From JAGVSV01 sp050952845 (GTDB taxonomy: Bacteria; Bacillota; Clostridia; Christensenellales; Aristaeellaceae): DNA of 64,000 nucleotides. Under the pieces are notes generated by a model that worked only from the letters and a program-made list of their open reading frames with translations, had not been told where the DNA came from and made no database searches. Shown here in pieces: positions 42,366-50,726 of the stretch; the first letter of the stretch is position 1, and every line of letters starts with the position of its first letter. The stretch spans positions 1,860,001-1,924,000 of the forward strand of contig JBMNLP010000001.1 in the NCBI GenBank assembly GCA_050952845.1, written 5' to 3'. Position numbers and translations under genes: made by a program.

Positions 42366-43337
42366 ATGGACAAAACCCTGTATTCGGTCGTTATCCCTTG
42401 TTACAACGAGGAGGAGGTGCTTCCCGAAACGCACAGGCGGCTAACACAGGTCATGAGCACGATGGACGGCTCCTACGAGCTGGTCTATGTCAACGACGGC
42501 TCCAGGGACAACACAGCCGCTATCCTCAACAGCCTTGCAGAGGCAGACCCGCATGTGCGCGTGGTTCACTTCGCCAGAAACGGCGGGCACCAGGTCGCGG
42601 TCAGCGCCGGGCTGGATTATGCCAGCGGCGACGCCATCGTCATCATCGACGCCGACCTGCAGGACCCGCCCGAAATCATCCCGCAAATGGCAGAGAAGTG
42701 GCGCGGCGGCGCCCAGGTTGTGTACGGCAAGCGGCGGTCCCGCGCCGGGGAATCGGCATTTAAAAAGCTGACAGCCAAGTATTATTATAAGCTGATGCGC
42801 AGCCTGGCAGGCGATGCCTTCCCGGAGGATACAGGGGATTTCCGGTTGGTCGACAAGCAAGTAGCGGACGTCATCCGCGCCATGCCGGAGCACAACCGAT
42901 ACCTGCGCGGCATGTTCGCCTGGGCCGGCTTCCGGCAGGAGCCGGTGCTGTTTGACCGCGACAAGCGCTTTGCAGGGCAAACTGAGTACACCCTCAAGCG
43001 CATGCTACGGCTCGCAGCCGACGGCGTCATCGGCTTTTCCAACAAACCGCTGACATTCATCCTGTGGACAGGCCTGTTCTGGCTGGCTGCCGGCCTGGGC
43101 TTAGGCCTGCTGCTTGCCGTGCTGGCGCTTTTCGGCATCTGTGACGGGCTATGGTGGCTTGCCGCGTTGCTGTGTGTGCTGACAGGGTCCACCGGGCTAT
43201 CGCTGGGCATATTGGGCAGCTATGTTGCGCGCATCTATGATGAAGCCAAAGGCAGACCGCTCTATGTCGTGGCTGCCACCCGCGGCTTCGGTAAAGAAAA
43301 AACACCCCCTTTACATTCTTCTGCCAAAGCACTATGA
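42366..43337 (+). CDS. Family 2 glycosyltransferase (polyprenyl-phosphate sugar transferase type)
   Basis: 323 residues. The GT-A domain has SVVIPCYNEEEVL, YVNDGSRDNTAAIL, DADLQDPPEIIP (nucleotide-sugar and metal-binding acidic residues) and KRRSRAGESAFKK. Two C-terminal membrane spans (about 220-275) are followed by SYVARIYDEAKGRPLYVV, the pattern of GtrB/DPM1-like enzymes. These move a sugar from UDP- or GDP-sugar to undecaprenyl phosphate on the inner face of the membrane. It starts 8 bases after the NYN gene. The sugar cannot be told. Confidence 0.9.
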   Translation: MDKTLYSVVIPCYNEEEVLPETHRRLTQVMSTMDGSYELVYVNDGSRDNTAAILNSLAEADPHVRVVHFARNGGHQVAVSAGLDYASGDAIVIIDADLQDPPEIIPQMAEKWRGGAQVVYGKRRSRAGESAFKKLTAKYYYKLMRSLAGDAFPEDTGDFRLVDKQVADVIRAMPEHNRYLRGMFAWAGFRQEPVLFDRDKRFAGQTEYTLKRMLRLAADGVIGFSNKPLTFILWTGLFWLAAGLGLGLLLAVLALFGICDGLWWLAALLCVLTGSTGLSLGILGSYVARIYDEAKGRPLYVVAATRGFGKEKTPPLHSSAKAL

Positions 43338-43370
43338 TGATACTGAAAACTAAACCGGGAGGATCAATAC

Positions 43371-43574
43371 ATGGCCATTACAAAGGAAAACACCATCGCC
43401 GAGGTGCTGCGGACCGATCGCAGCACAGCCCCTATTTTTACCAGCTTTGGCATGCACTGCCTGGGCTGTCCGCACGCCACGTCCGAAACGCTGGCTCGGG
43501 CCTGCGCAACGCATGGTGTTAATGCCGACGAGCTGGTTAAACAGCTGAACCAGCATGTAAACAAGGCACAGTAG
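43371..43574 (+). CDS. DUF1858 domain protein
   Basis: 67 residues, a complete single-domain DUF1858 protein. The pattern TIAEVLRTDRSTAPIFTSFGMHCLGCPHATSETLARACATHGV contains the family CXXC (C30 and C33) thought to form a redox disulfide or bind metal. Members often sit near hybrid-cluster or nitrogen/oxygen-stress proteins. Here the partner is a ferritin-like protein starting one base after the stop, so a shared role in redox or iron handling is plausible. GGGAGGA precedes the ATG. Confidence 0.93.
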   Translation: MAITKENTIAEVLRTDRSTAPIFTSFGMHCLGCPHATSETLARACATHGVNADELVKQLNQHVNKAQ

Positions 43575-43575
43575 C

Positions 43576-44049
43576 ATGCCTAAATCATACGACGCCAGCC
43601 GGGCGCTGAGCCTTGCCATCGCCATGGAGCGGCGCGCTATACAGATGTACGAGCGCGCGCTCAATCTGTTTGACGATGATGCGTTAAACAGCGTCATTCG
43701 CTTTCTCCTCGGCGAGGAGAAGTGCCACCTTCAGCGTTTTCAGGACATGCTGGCGCCCTTTCAACAGGATGTCAGCCAATCGCCCCTAATCGCCTCCCAG
43801 GCAGCAGATATGCTGTTTCCCGGCGGACTGATCGGCGCTGCGCGTAACGACGCCTTTGCCAGTGCTCTGCATCTGGTTCAATATGCCGCTGAGCAGGAAG
43901 AAGACGCTGTAAAAAAATACCGCGCTTTTGCAGGGCAATGCGATGGTAACGCCCAGACAGCGTTTCTGTCCATCGCAGAAGAAGAGCAGAACCATCTGCG
44001 CCAGCTGCAGGACCTGGCTGCACACCTTGAGAGGGACGCGGCGTTTTGA
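43576..44049 (+). CDS. Ferritin-like / rubrerythrin-type diiron protein
   Basis: 157 residues forming a predicted four-helix bundle. The pairs of metal-ligand motifs are visible: Glu in AMERRAIQMYERAL, EExxH as GEEKCHLQRF, Glu in AAEQEEDAVKKY, and a second EExxH as EEEQNHLRQL. A diiron centre is therefore expected. It lacks the rubredoxin tail of full rubrerythrin. In anaerobes such proteins remove peroxide or handle iron. Its ribosome site is weak, so translation probably relies on coupling to the DUF1858 gene. Its stop overlaps the murG start (TTGA). Confidence 0.88.
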   Translation: MPKSYDASRALSLAIAMERRAIQMYERALNLFDDDALNSVIRFLLGEEKCHLQRFQDMLAPFQQDVSQSPLIASQAADMLFPGGLIGAARNDAFASALHLVQYAAEQEEDAVKKYRAFAGQCDGNAQTAFLSIAEEEQNHLRQLQDLAAHLERDAAF

Positions 44050-45113
44050 AACGCATCGTGCTGACAGGCGGCGGGACAGCAGGGCATGTTACGCCGCATT
44101 TAGCGCTGTTGCCGCACCTGCAAGCCGCGGGGTATGATATTCACTACATCGGCACGGCAACCGGCATCGAGCGGTCCATGATGACCTTGCCCGGCATCAC
44201 CTACCACCCGGTGCAGGGCGGCAAGCTGCGCCGCTACTTTGATTGGAAGAACTTCACCGACCCTTTCCGCATCGCTGCCGGCGCCCTGGTGTCGGCGCAT
44301 TTGATGAGAAAACTCAAGCCCGACGTCTGCTTCAGCAAGGGCGGGTTTGTTTCTGTTCCGGTTGTTTTTGGCGCCTGGCTGCACCGCATCCCGGTGCTGT
44401 GCCATGAAAGCGACATCACGCCGGGCCTTGCCAACCGCATCTGCGCCAAATTCGCGACCAGCATTGCCACCACCTTCCCTGAATGCGCCAAACTGCTGGG
44501 GCAAAAAGCCGTGCTGACAGGCACGCCGCTGCGGCCGCAGCTGTTTATGGGAGACCGTCAAAAGGGCCTGGCGCTATCAGGTTTTACCGGCAACAAGCCT
44601 GTGCTGCTGATGATGGGAGGGAGCCTGGGCGCGCAAAGCGTCAACAAGGTGCTGCGCGACGCGCTGGATTTGCTGACACCCGATATGGACATCATCCACC
44701 TGTGCGGCAAAGGCAACCTATCGCCGGACCATGCGGATATACCCGGATATTACCAGGTGGAATTTATGACCGATGACCTGCCGCATGCGCTGGCGGCTGC
44801 CGATATGGTGCTGTCCCGGGCAGGCGCTAATGCACTGTGCGAGTTTCAGGCGCTGAAGCTGCCCATGCTGCTGATCCCCCTCCCCAAAAGTGCCAGCCGT
44901 GGCGATCAGCTGCTGAACGCGGAAAGCTACCGCGCCAGAGGGCTGGCCCACGTGCTACAACAAGAAGATCTGACACCGGTATCGCTGGCCACGGCGCTGG
45001 CTTCCCTGCGCGAGCACCGGGACAGCCTTCGCCATGCGCTGGAAAAAGCCCCTGCCGCAGACGGGACAGAGGCTGTGCTGAAGCTGATCGAGCAGATCGC
45101 GCTCAATAAGTAA
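44046..45113 (+). CDS. murG: UDP-N-acetylglucosamine-lipid I GlcNAc transferase MurG
   Basis: 355 residues of the GT-B fold. MurG adds GlcNAc to lipid I to give lipid II on the inner face of the membrane. The glycine-rich loop GGGTAGHVTP (8-17), CHESDITPGLANR, a second G-loop MMGGSLGAQSVN, the VLSRAGANALCE UDP-GlcNAc site and LPMLLIPLP are present. The TTG start overlaps the previous stop, which is odd company for a cell-wall gene. It is not in a dcw cluster here. Its end overlaps the convergent VanY-like gene by 11 bases. Confidence 0.96.
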   Translation: MKRIVLTGGGTAGHVTPHLALLPHLQAAGYDIHYIGTATGIERSMMTLPGITYHPVQGGKLRRYFDWKNFTDPFRIAAGALVSAHLMRKLKPDVCFSKGGFVSVPVVFGAWLHRIPVLCHESDITPGLANRICAKFATSIATTFPECAKLLGQKAVLTGTPLRPQLFMGDRQKGLALSGFTGNKPVLLMMGGSLGAQSVNKVLRDALDLLTPDMDIIHLCGKGNLSPDHADIPGYYQVEFMTDDLPHALAAADMVLSRAGANALCEFQALKLPMLLIPLPKSASRGDQLLNAESYRARGLAHVLQQEDLTPVSLATALASLREHRDSLRHALEKAPAADGTEAVLKLIEQIALNK

Positions 45114-46242
45114 CCGACACGATCATCCCGTTCATGTTGTCAGTAGAAATCACATACTCGACGGCATTGGGCGGGATGTTGATTTCAGTGTCCTGATAGC
45201 CGCCCTGTTGCCTGTATATTTCATACTTGAGCTCGCCATCTTCGTATACACCGATATGGGGATGCTCAATCAGGTAGTCGATATATTCCTCCAGGCAGAA
45301 CCCCATCGCCTGCATGGCTGCGGCATGCGGCTTGCCCACATAGCGGTATGCGTCCATCTTCAGGCTGATGCCCGTGATATGGGTCTTGTCCGGCGCTTCC
45401 GGCACAGGGTATCCGCCAACAGGAAAGCGGAAGACAATGCCGTATTTCCAGCAGTTTTCATACAGGTAAGTTGACTGTTCGGTTTCAAAGAAACGGGTTC
45501 TGTTGAGCGCGGCGTCGTTTTTGTTGTATACCGCCATCCTGAAAGACATGCCGGACTGATAGTCGCTGGTGCCCGGGTAAGAAACCTGTCGGCGCGTAAT
45601 TTCCATCAGCGCGTCATCGGTATACTTACCGGCATGCTTCTGTTCCTCATTGCGCCAGCTGATGGTCTGTTCTTCCATGGTGCGGTAACCTTCGCGAACG
45701 ATGTAATGCTCGTAACCCGCCTCCTTGGCGTCGGCGATAAACGCGTCCAGCGCTGCAACAGCCGGCTGGAAGAGCACAACCTTATTATCATGAACCGGCA
45801 CGCGGAAGTTGGTCTCCGACATGACGCTCTTGAGGTTTTCCTCCACGTTGATAAAGTCGCCGGGCAACGCGTGCCACCTGTTCAGCAGCAACAGCCCGCC
45901 CATCAGCATGTCGTTGCGTGTCACGGTAACGTCAGTGCCCAATTCAACCGGAAAATCGCTCAGGTCGAGCACTTCAAGCCCTTGCGCCTGGGGCACGGGG
46001 CGCTCCAGCGCCGCACCACCCGGCTGCTGCGCGCTGCGCTTCTGTTCAGCCACCGCTAAGTTGTACTCCTCGATTATCGCCTTGTTCTTTTCTTCGACTT
46101 GCTGTGCGCGTTCATCGTAGCTGGCTTTCTGGTATTTGTCCAGCCAAAAAAACGCTGTCGCGAACGCAACGAAGAGCACCAAGAGGATCAACATGACCCG
46201 CAGCAGCTTGTGATACGGATCTGCTTTCTTCGCTTTCGCCAT
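45103..46242 (-). CDS. VanY-like D-Ala-D-Ala carboxypeptidase homologue lacking zinc ligands
   Basis: 379 residues with one N-terminal membrane anchor (about 13-34), a coiled-coil linker and an extracellular VanY/M15-like domain. The fold signatures remain: REGYRTMEEQ, PGTSDYQSGM, RFPVGGYPVP and YRYVGKPHAAAM with LEEYIDYL. The zinc site is gone. SEHQTG is SDYQSG (His to Tyr), the following Asp is Arg, and EPWH before RYVG is KMDA. It is therefore predicted to be inactive, perhaps binding peptidoglycan as a sensor or scaffold. ATG 46242 fits AAAGGA; ATG 46260 is an alternative. It has its own strong promoter. Confidence 0.8.
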   Translation of the reverse strand: MAKAKKADPYHKLLRVMLILLVLFVAFATAFFWLDKYQKASYDERAQQVEEKNKAIIEEYNLAVAEQKRSAQQPGGAALERPVPQAQGLEVLDLSDFPVELGTDVTVTRNDMLMGGLLLLNRWHALPGDFINVEENLKSVMSETNFRVPVHDNKVVLFQPAVAALDAFIADAKEAGYEHYIVREGYRTMEEQTISWRNEEQKHAGKYTDDALMEITRRQVSYPGTSDYQSGMSFRMAVYNKNDAALNRTRFFETEQSTYLYENCWKYGIVFRFPVGGYPVPEAPDKTHITGISLKMDAYRYVGKPHAAAMQAMGFCLEEYIDYLIEHPHIGVYEDGELKYEIYRQQGGYQDTEINIPPNAVEYVISTDNMNGMIVSVTY

Positions 46243-46308
46243 ATTCCTCATCCTTTCCATGCGTATTCCGCAGGATGCCGGTATTCTTAAGCGGCATTTG
46301 CCTATTTG

Positions 46309-46337
46309 TATATATCAGAAATCCGGGAGTCTGTCAA
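46309..46337 (-). promoter_or_regulatory. SigA-type promoter of the VanY-like gene
   Basis: Minus strand TTGACA (46332-46337), 17 bases, TATATA (46309-46314), about 65 bases before the ATG. Confidence 0.8.
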
Positions 46338-46369
46338 ACCAATGCCACAAACGAATGCAATGGAAGGCA

Positions 46370-46642
46370 TCACTCCGCCTCAGCCACTTCCTCCTGCGCA
46401 AAGAAGCGGAGAATCGCTTCAACGGCTTCGGCCTCGTCGGGACCATCGGCTACCAGGGTCAGGTCCCTTTTAGACAGCTTGCTGATAGCCAGGATGCCTA
46501 ACAGGGACTTCGCATTGACGGTGAAGTTGTCAGACTCCAAATAAATGCCGCAGGTAAATGTGCTGGTCAAGTTGATGAGCTGAACCGCGCGCTCACGCGA
46601 CATCGGCAGGGTACCTGGGATATGAACTTTTTGTTGAAGCAT
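46370..46642 (-). CDS. crh: Crh-like HPr family protein without the phosphorylatable histidine
   Basis: 90 residues with the HPr fold. HPr of the PTS carries a phosphate on His15; here position 15 is Ser and the GLHARPA loop is replaced by TLPMSRERA, so PTS transfer is not possible. Ser46, the HPr-kinase site, is kept exactly in NAKSLLGI (residues 43-50). Bacillus Crh shows the same pattern (Gln15, Ser46) and acts with CcpA in catabolite control. The gene follows whiA, as crh does in Bacillus. The C-terminus adds a short acidic tail. Whether an HPr kinase exists cannot be seen from this window. Confidence 0.8.
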   Translation of the reverse strand: MLQQKVHIPGTLPMSRERAVQLINLTSTFTCGIYLESDNFTVNAKSLLGILAISKLSKRDLTLVADGPDEAEAVEAILRFFAQEEVAEAE

Positions 46643-46672
46643 AGAAACCCCTCCAGTTACGGATGTGTGGCA

Positions 46673-47611
46673 TCATCCGGTAGTTTTTGACAGTTGATCG
46701 GCGCGCTGCATCATGCGGCGCATGCGGTGCTGAACGCCCGATTTGCTCAGCGGCGGGTCCATCATCAGCCCGAGCTGCTCCAGAGAAGCATCCCGGTTAG
46801 CCAGCCTGAGCCGCGCCAGCGCGGACAGGTCGTCGGGCAAGGAAGCCAGGCCCACAGCCAGTGAGATCGCCGTGATGGCTTCCGCCTGCTTTTCAGCGGC
46901 GCGCAGCTGCTTATGCAGGTTGGCATGGTCGCAATTGGTCGCGCGGTTGATGCCGGCCCTGAGGCTGGCAGCAGCACGGATATTCTCCACATGGAGAACA
47001 GCTCTTGCCGCGCCGATCAGGCCCAGCAGCACCACCACGGCATCGCCCTGACTGATGTACAGCACATCGCTGCTCCGCCTGCGCACGTGACCCGCCCGGA
47101 TGCCCAGGCGATCCAGCAGCCTGAGCAGAAAGGACGCACGCCCAGCATCATCCAGCACAAACTCCGCCCGGTACCCCTTTAAAGGGTTCCCCACCGACCC
47201 GCACCCTAAGAACATGCCGCGCAGGTAAGCCCGCTGGCAGCATATCCTCCGTGGCATCCTCATGGCGCTCCCGCGGTAGACCCCCTGCACGTCCGTCAGC
47301 CCCAGCACCCGAAGCAGCATGGCCGAATCGGCTGCGCTGAGCTGCAACACATAATCCCGCCCGCCGCCAAAGCGGGCATGGCGCGCAAAGTGCGGTGAAG
47401 CCGTTATGCCGTATCTGCTGCGCAGCAGCGTCAATATCCGCTTGGCGCAGCCGGCATTCTCTGTCACATATCGGACAGACGGCTTACCTTGCCCCGGGTT
47501 GGCAAACAGGGCACAGCACTGCGTCAGCGCCGACAGCTCCGTTGTCATACAGCACATCTTACCGGCATCAACGGCGGCGGTTTCCTGCTTGACTTCCAGG
47601 GAAAAGCTCAT
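46673..47611 (-). CDS. whiA: DNA-binding protein WhiA
   Basis: A 312-residue regulator. The N-terminal LAGLIDADG-like homing-endonuclease domain (SFSLEVKQETA, YLRGMFLGCGSVGNPLKGYRAEFVL) lacks nuclease motifs, as in all WhiA. The C-terminal helix-turn-helix is LARLRLANRDASLEQLGLMMDPPLSKSGVQHRMRRM. In actinobacteria it drives sporulation division; in Bacillus it binds DNA and influences cell division. It overlaps murB by 4 bases and precedes the crh-like gene. The usual neighbours rapZ (yvcJ) and yvcK are not between them. Confidence 0.95.
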   Translation of the reverse strand: MSFSLEVKQETAAVDAGKMCCMTTELSALTQCCALFANPGQGKPSVRYVTENAGCAKRILTLLRSRYGITASPHFARHARFGGGRDYVLQLSAADSAMLLRVLGLTDVQGVYRGSAMRMPRRICCQRAYLRGMFLGCGSVGNPLKGYRAEFVLDDAGRASFLLRLLDRLGIRAGHVRRRSSDVLYISQGDAVVVLLGLIGAARAVLHVENIRAAASLRAGINRATNCDHANLHKQLRAAEKQAEAITAISLAVGLASLPDDLSALARLRLANRDASLEQLGLMMDPPLSKSGVQHRMRRMMQRADQLSKTTG

Positions 47612-48522
47612 GGTATATCGTAGCCGACGATGCGAACTTCCGGCTCTAACCTGATGGAAAACGCAGCGTACACCTTGTCCTGCACCAGGCGCATGAGATT
47701 GATAAAATCCGCCGATGTGGCGTCCCCCATGTTGACCAGAAAACCGGCGTGCAGCATGCTTACAGCGGCGCCACCTACCTGCATCCCCTTGAGACCGGCT
47801 TGTTCGATGAGCGCACCGGCATAGTGCCCCTCCGGCCGCTTGAAGAACGAACCCGCGCTGGGCAGGTTCAGCGGTTGTCGTTCCCTACGGACAGCCTGGC
47901 AGGCGTCGATCCTGCTTTTGATGTCCTTCCGGTTGCCAGGCGCAAGCCGCAGCCTGGCGGACAGCACCGTCATGCTTTCCCGAAGCATGCGGCTGGTACG
48001 GTATCCGTAGCCAAGGTCAGCCCCGCAGAGGGTTTCGATATGACCTGTCTTCGTTAGGCAGGTAACCGACTGAACGCAGCCGGACATATCGCTGTCAAAA
48101 GCGCCGGCGTTCATAACCAGCGCGCCGCCCAATGACCCGGGGATGCCCACAGCAAACTCCAACCCGCCGAGGCCCTTTTCAGCCACCATCTTCGATACCG
48201 CCGACAGCAGCGCGCCTGCGTGCGCTTCCACGATGCAACCGTCTACAGACACATCTGAAAACCCGCTGCCAAAGTGGATGACCAGGCCATCAAACCCCTC
48301 GTCCGACACCAGCATGTTGGAGCCATTCCCAATGACCAACACCGGTATGCCCAGCGCGCATGCCGCTTTCTGAGCGCGCGCAACGCCGCACCCGCTGCGC
48401 GCCTCCAGTAAAAGCCGTGCAAGCCCGCCCGTCCTGATGGTCAGGTAGGAGGACAACGGCACATGCGCCTGCACCGGTTCATCCAACAACTTAACAAGCC
48501 TTCCGGCGTCATCGTCCCGCAT
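47608..48522 (-). CDS. murB: UDP-N-acetylenolpyruvoylglucosamine reductase MurB
   Basis: A 304-residue FAD enzyme that reduces UDP-GlcNAc-enolpyruvate to UDP-MurNAc, the second step of peptidoglycan precursor synthesis. FAD-binding pieces are VLVIGNGSNMLVSDEGFDGLVI and FAVGIPGSLGGALVMNAGAFD. The proton-donor Ser lies in SAGSFFKRP and the catalytic Glu in RLEPEVRIVG. Tyr-loop insertions are absent, fitting type II MurB of Firmicutes. It heads the murB-whiA-crh operon from the promoter at 48550-48578. Confidence 0.96.
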   Translation of the reverse strand: MRDDDAGRLVKLLDEPVQAHVPLSSYLTIRTGGLARLLLEARSGCGVARAQKAACALGIPVLVIGNGSNMLVSDEGFDGLVIHFGSGFSDVSVDGCIVEAHAGALLSAVSKMVAEKGLGGLEFAVGIPGSLGGALVMNAGAFDSDMSGCVQSVTCLTKTGHIETLCGADLGYGYRTSRMLRESMTVLSARLRLAPGNRKDIKSRIDACQAVRRERQPLNLPSAGSFFKRPEGHYAGALIEQAGLKGMQVGGAAVSMLHAGFLVNMGDATSADFINLMRLVQDKVYAAFSIRLEPEVRIVGYDIP

Positions 48523-48549
48523 ATGAACCCCCCGTCTGATATTGACTAA

Positions 48550-48578
48550 AGTATATCATGCCTTTTGCATAAGCGCAA
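48550..48578 (-). promoter_or_regulatory. Promoter of murB-whiA-crh
   Basis: Minus strand TTGCGC (48573-48578), 17 bases, TATACT (48550-48555). Confidence 0.7.
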
Positions 48579-48601
48579 GGGATGCTGTAACCAAATAAAC
48601 G

Positions 48602-48610
48602 TGGTATCAT
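48602..48610 (+). promoter_or_regulatory. Extended -10 promoter of the CHAP-domain gene
   Basis: TGG-TATCAT about 53 bases before the ATG, divergent from the murB promoter; the -35 is weak. Confidence 0.5.
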
Positions 48611-48662
48611 GGGGATGCGCCCTGCCGTGGCGCCAACCAACGGACCCTGAACTGGAGGAAAC

Positions 48663-49547
48663 ATGAAACGAATCATCCTGATGCTGTCTATCCTGCTGCT
48701 CGCCATGCCCCTGATGCCCGCTCAGGCTGCCGGCAAAAGGGAACCCAAATTGGTGCTGCTCACCATGCAACCAGGTGACAGCCAAGCCATCGATGGAGAC
48801 GGTGCCTGGGAAAGCCAACACCCCGACATCGCCACCGTATCGCCCGAAGGCATGATCACAGCCATGGCAGAAGGGTATACGCTGGTGCTGTGCAAGAACA
48901 AAAAAAACAATATCATCGTCCGCTGTGAGGTGCAGGTGGGCAGCAAGGAAACGCCTGCCGAAATACAGCAAGCCATCGACCTGGCCATTGCCGACTGGGA
49001 AAAAGCCGGCGGTACCGCCTTCCCCAAGTACAACATCTACACGCAGTGGTACAACCCGGCGGCGAAAAACGGATTTGGTTGGTGCGGCGCCTTCGTGGGC
49101 TATCATTTTGATGCCGCGGGCGTTGAAATGAACAAGGAGTTCCGGGCAAAAAACGCCCCGCCGCTGACTGACGGAACGCCCTTCGCGGTGCGCCAGGCTT
49201 CCCAGACCAAGCTGTTTGAGGGCTTCCAAAGCCGCAACCGCCTGACCAACATCCCCCAGCCCGGGTATTACATCATATACGGCCGAAAAGGCAGCACGCC
49301 CTACACGCACGTCGGGCTGATTACTGCCGTTCAGCCCATGGATAACGGTGTCTATATGCTGGACACCGTGGAAGGCAACCTCAACAACCGCATCAAGCGG
49401 TACCGGTACCTCTACGACAGCCTGGCAGATAAAAAAACACGGAACATCAGCGCCATCCCACCCGAGCTGCAAACCGAACCCGATCATTTTAACTACAGCT
49501 ATGTCGATATTTTCTACATCAACGTGTTCGGGCAGACATGGTACTAA
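48663..49547 (+). CDS. Secreted CHAP-domain protein with Big2-like domain
   Basis: 294 residues with an N-terminal signal peptide (MKRIILMLSILLLAMPLMPAQA, cleavage about residue 22). A bacterial Ig-like (Big2) domain spans about 28-92 (PGDSQAIDGDGAWESQHPDIATVSPEG; ITAMAEGYTLV). The C-terminal half looks like a CHAP/NlpC-type amidase: catalytic Cys141 in GWCGAFVGY and His216 in YTHVGLITAV, with a polar third residue probably in the VEGN segment. Such enzymes cut peptidoglycan peptides outside the cell. It stands alone with its own promoter and a TGGAGGA ribosome site. Confidence 0.82.
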   Translation: MKRIILMLSILLLAMPLMPAQAAGKREPKLVLLTMQPGDSQAIDGDGAWESQHPDIATVSPEGMITAMAEGYTLVLCKNKKNNIIVRCEVQVGSKETPAEIQQAIDLAIADWEKAGGTAFPKYNIYTQWYNPAAKNGFGWCGAFVGYHFDAAGVEMNKEFRAKNAPPLTDGTPFAVRQASQTKLFEGFQSRNRLTNIPQPGYYIIYGRKGSTPYTHVGLITAVQPMDNGVYMLDTVEGNLNNRIKRYRYLYDSLADKKTRNISAIPPELQTEPDHFNYSYVDIFYINVFGQTWY

Positions 49548-49554
49548 TCATCGC

Positions 49555-49583
49555 TTGACAGCATGCACAGCTTGTGCTAAGTT
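49555..49583 (+). promoter_or_regulatory. Promoter of rplJ-rplL
   Basis: TTGACA (49555-49560), 17 bases, TAAGTT (49578-49583) with TGC before it (extended -10). Confidence 0.65.
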
Positions 49584-49589
49584 ATGAGC

Positions 49590-49745
49590 GGCTTGAAGAA
49601 GCCTGTGCCCAAGACAGCAGGTACGCGAATGCGTGTAAAGGTTCGTCCGCCCGCCGAGGTATAAGCAGCATGTTTATTATGCCCTTGTGCCTGAAAGCAC
49701 AGGGGTTTTCTGAATGTTAGAGCCGGAAAGGAGGGTATACCGTCA
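49590..49745 (+). ncRNA. Ribosomal protein L10 leader
   Basis: The 5' leader of rplJ carries the conserved pieces of the L10 leader (the kink-turn-like region around GTGCCCAAGACAGCAGGT and the later GAGGTATAAGCAGCATG). It ends in a hairpin, CCCTTGTGC / GCACAGGGG plus TTTT (49682-49709), that can terminate transcription. L10(L12)4 binding to the leader is known to repress the operon in Firmicutes. Confidence 0.85.
49682..49709 (+). terminator. Attenuator hairpin in the L10 leader
   Basis: A 9-bp stem with one G-U pair, a CTGAAA loop and a TTTT tail, 37 bases before the rplJ start. Confidence 0.8.
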
Positions 49746-50294
49746 TTGAGCAAAAACTTGGAGCTGAAAAAAGAGAAGGTCGCTGAAATCACCCAAAAGC
49801 TGCGGAACGCCAAATGCGTTGTCTTGGTCAGCTATTCGGGCATCACAGTGGAAGAAATCACTAGCCTGCGCGCAAAATGTCGCGACGCCGGGGTGGATTA
49901 TGTGGTATATAAAAACAACCTCATGATCCGCGCGCTGGACAGCCTGGACATCCATGATTTTGACCACCTGCTGGTTGGTCCCTGTGCTTATGCCTTCAGC
50001 GATAACGACCCTGTGGCACCCGCCAAGGTGCTAACCGACTACATCACCCAGTCCCGATCCAACAAGATCAGCATCAAAGCAGGCCTTGTCGAAGGCCAGT
50101 TCATGGACGTCGCAGGTGTGGATGCGCTTGCCAAGCTGCCCAGCAAGGATGTGCTGGTCGCCAGGCTGATGGGCAGCCTGAACGCACCCATCACCAACCT
50201 GGTCGGCGTGCTCAGCGCCACACTGCGCTCGCTTGTGTATGCCATTGAAGCAGTCCGCAAGCAAAAAGCAGGCGAATCATCGCCCGCAGACTAA
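49746..50294 (+). CDS. rplJ: 50S ribosomal protein L10
   Basis: 182 residues. L10 forms the base of the ribosomal stalk and binds L7/L12 dimers through its C-terminal helix (LVGVLSATLRSLVYAIEAVRKQKAG). The N-terminal LELKKEKVAEITQKLRNAKCVVLVSYSGITVEE and YKNNLMIRAL are typical. The TTG start follows AAAGGAGGG. The neighbours rplK and rplA, usually just upstream, are not here; a CHAP-domain gene occupies that place. Confidence 0.97.
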   Translation: MSKNLELKKEKVAEITQKLRNAKCVVLVSYSGITVEEITSLRAKCRDAGVDYVVYKNNLMIRALDSLDIHDFDHLLVGPCAYAFSDNDPVAPAKVLTDYITQSRSNKISIKAGLVEGQFMDVAGVDALAKLPSKDVLVARLMGSLNAPITNLVGVLSATLRSLVYAIEAVRKQKAGESSPAD

Positions 50295-50318
50295 TAAAAA
50301 ACTGGAGGAAAAATCAGA

Positions 50319-50699
50319 ATGAACCGCGAAGAACTGTTAGCCGCCATCGAGTCGATGACCGTGCTGGAGCTCGCTGAGCTCGTCAAGGAACTGGAAAATA
50401 AGTTTGGCGTATCCGCCGCTGCCCCTGTTGCCGTTGCCGCTGCGCCTGCAGCCGGTGCTGCCGCCCCTGAAGCTGCTGAAGAGAAGACCGAGTTTGACGT
50501 CATCCTGACCAACGCCGGCAGCGAGAAGATCAAGGTCATCAAGGTTGTCCGCGAACTGGTGACTGGCATCGGCCTGAAGGAAGCCAAGGATTTCGTGGAA
50601 AGTGCGCCCAAGACCGTCAAGGAAGGCCTGCCCAAGGCTGAAGCCGAAAAAATCAAGAAGCAGTTTGAAGAAGTCGGCGCCGTTGTCGAAATCAAATAA
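50319..50699 (+). CDS. rplL: 50S ribosomal protein L7/L12
   Basis: A 126-residue stalk protein. The N-terminal dimerisation helices (LLAAIESMTVLELAELVKELENKFGV) are joined by an Ala-rich hinge (about 33-53) to the C-terminal factor-binding domain (EFDVILTNAGSEKIKVIKVVRELTGI-type, GLKEAKDFVESAPKTVKEG). It recruits elongation factors. A ribosome site GGAGGAAA precedes the ATG. A terminator follows after 27 bases; rpoB is not next, unlike the classical order. Confidence 0.97.
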   Translation: MNREELLAAIESMTVLELAELVKELENKFGVSAAAPVAVAAAPAAGAAAPEAAEEKTEFDVILTNAGSEKIKVIKVVRELVTGIGLKEAKDFVESAPKTVKEGLPKAEAEKIKKQFEEVGAVVEIK

Positions 50700-50726
50700 A
50701 ACCAGCTTCGTTCAAACGACGACAAG

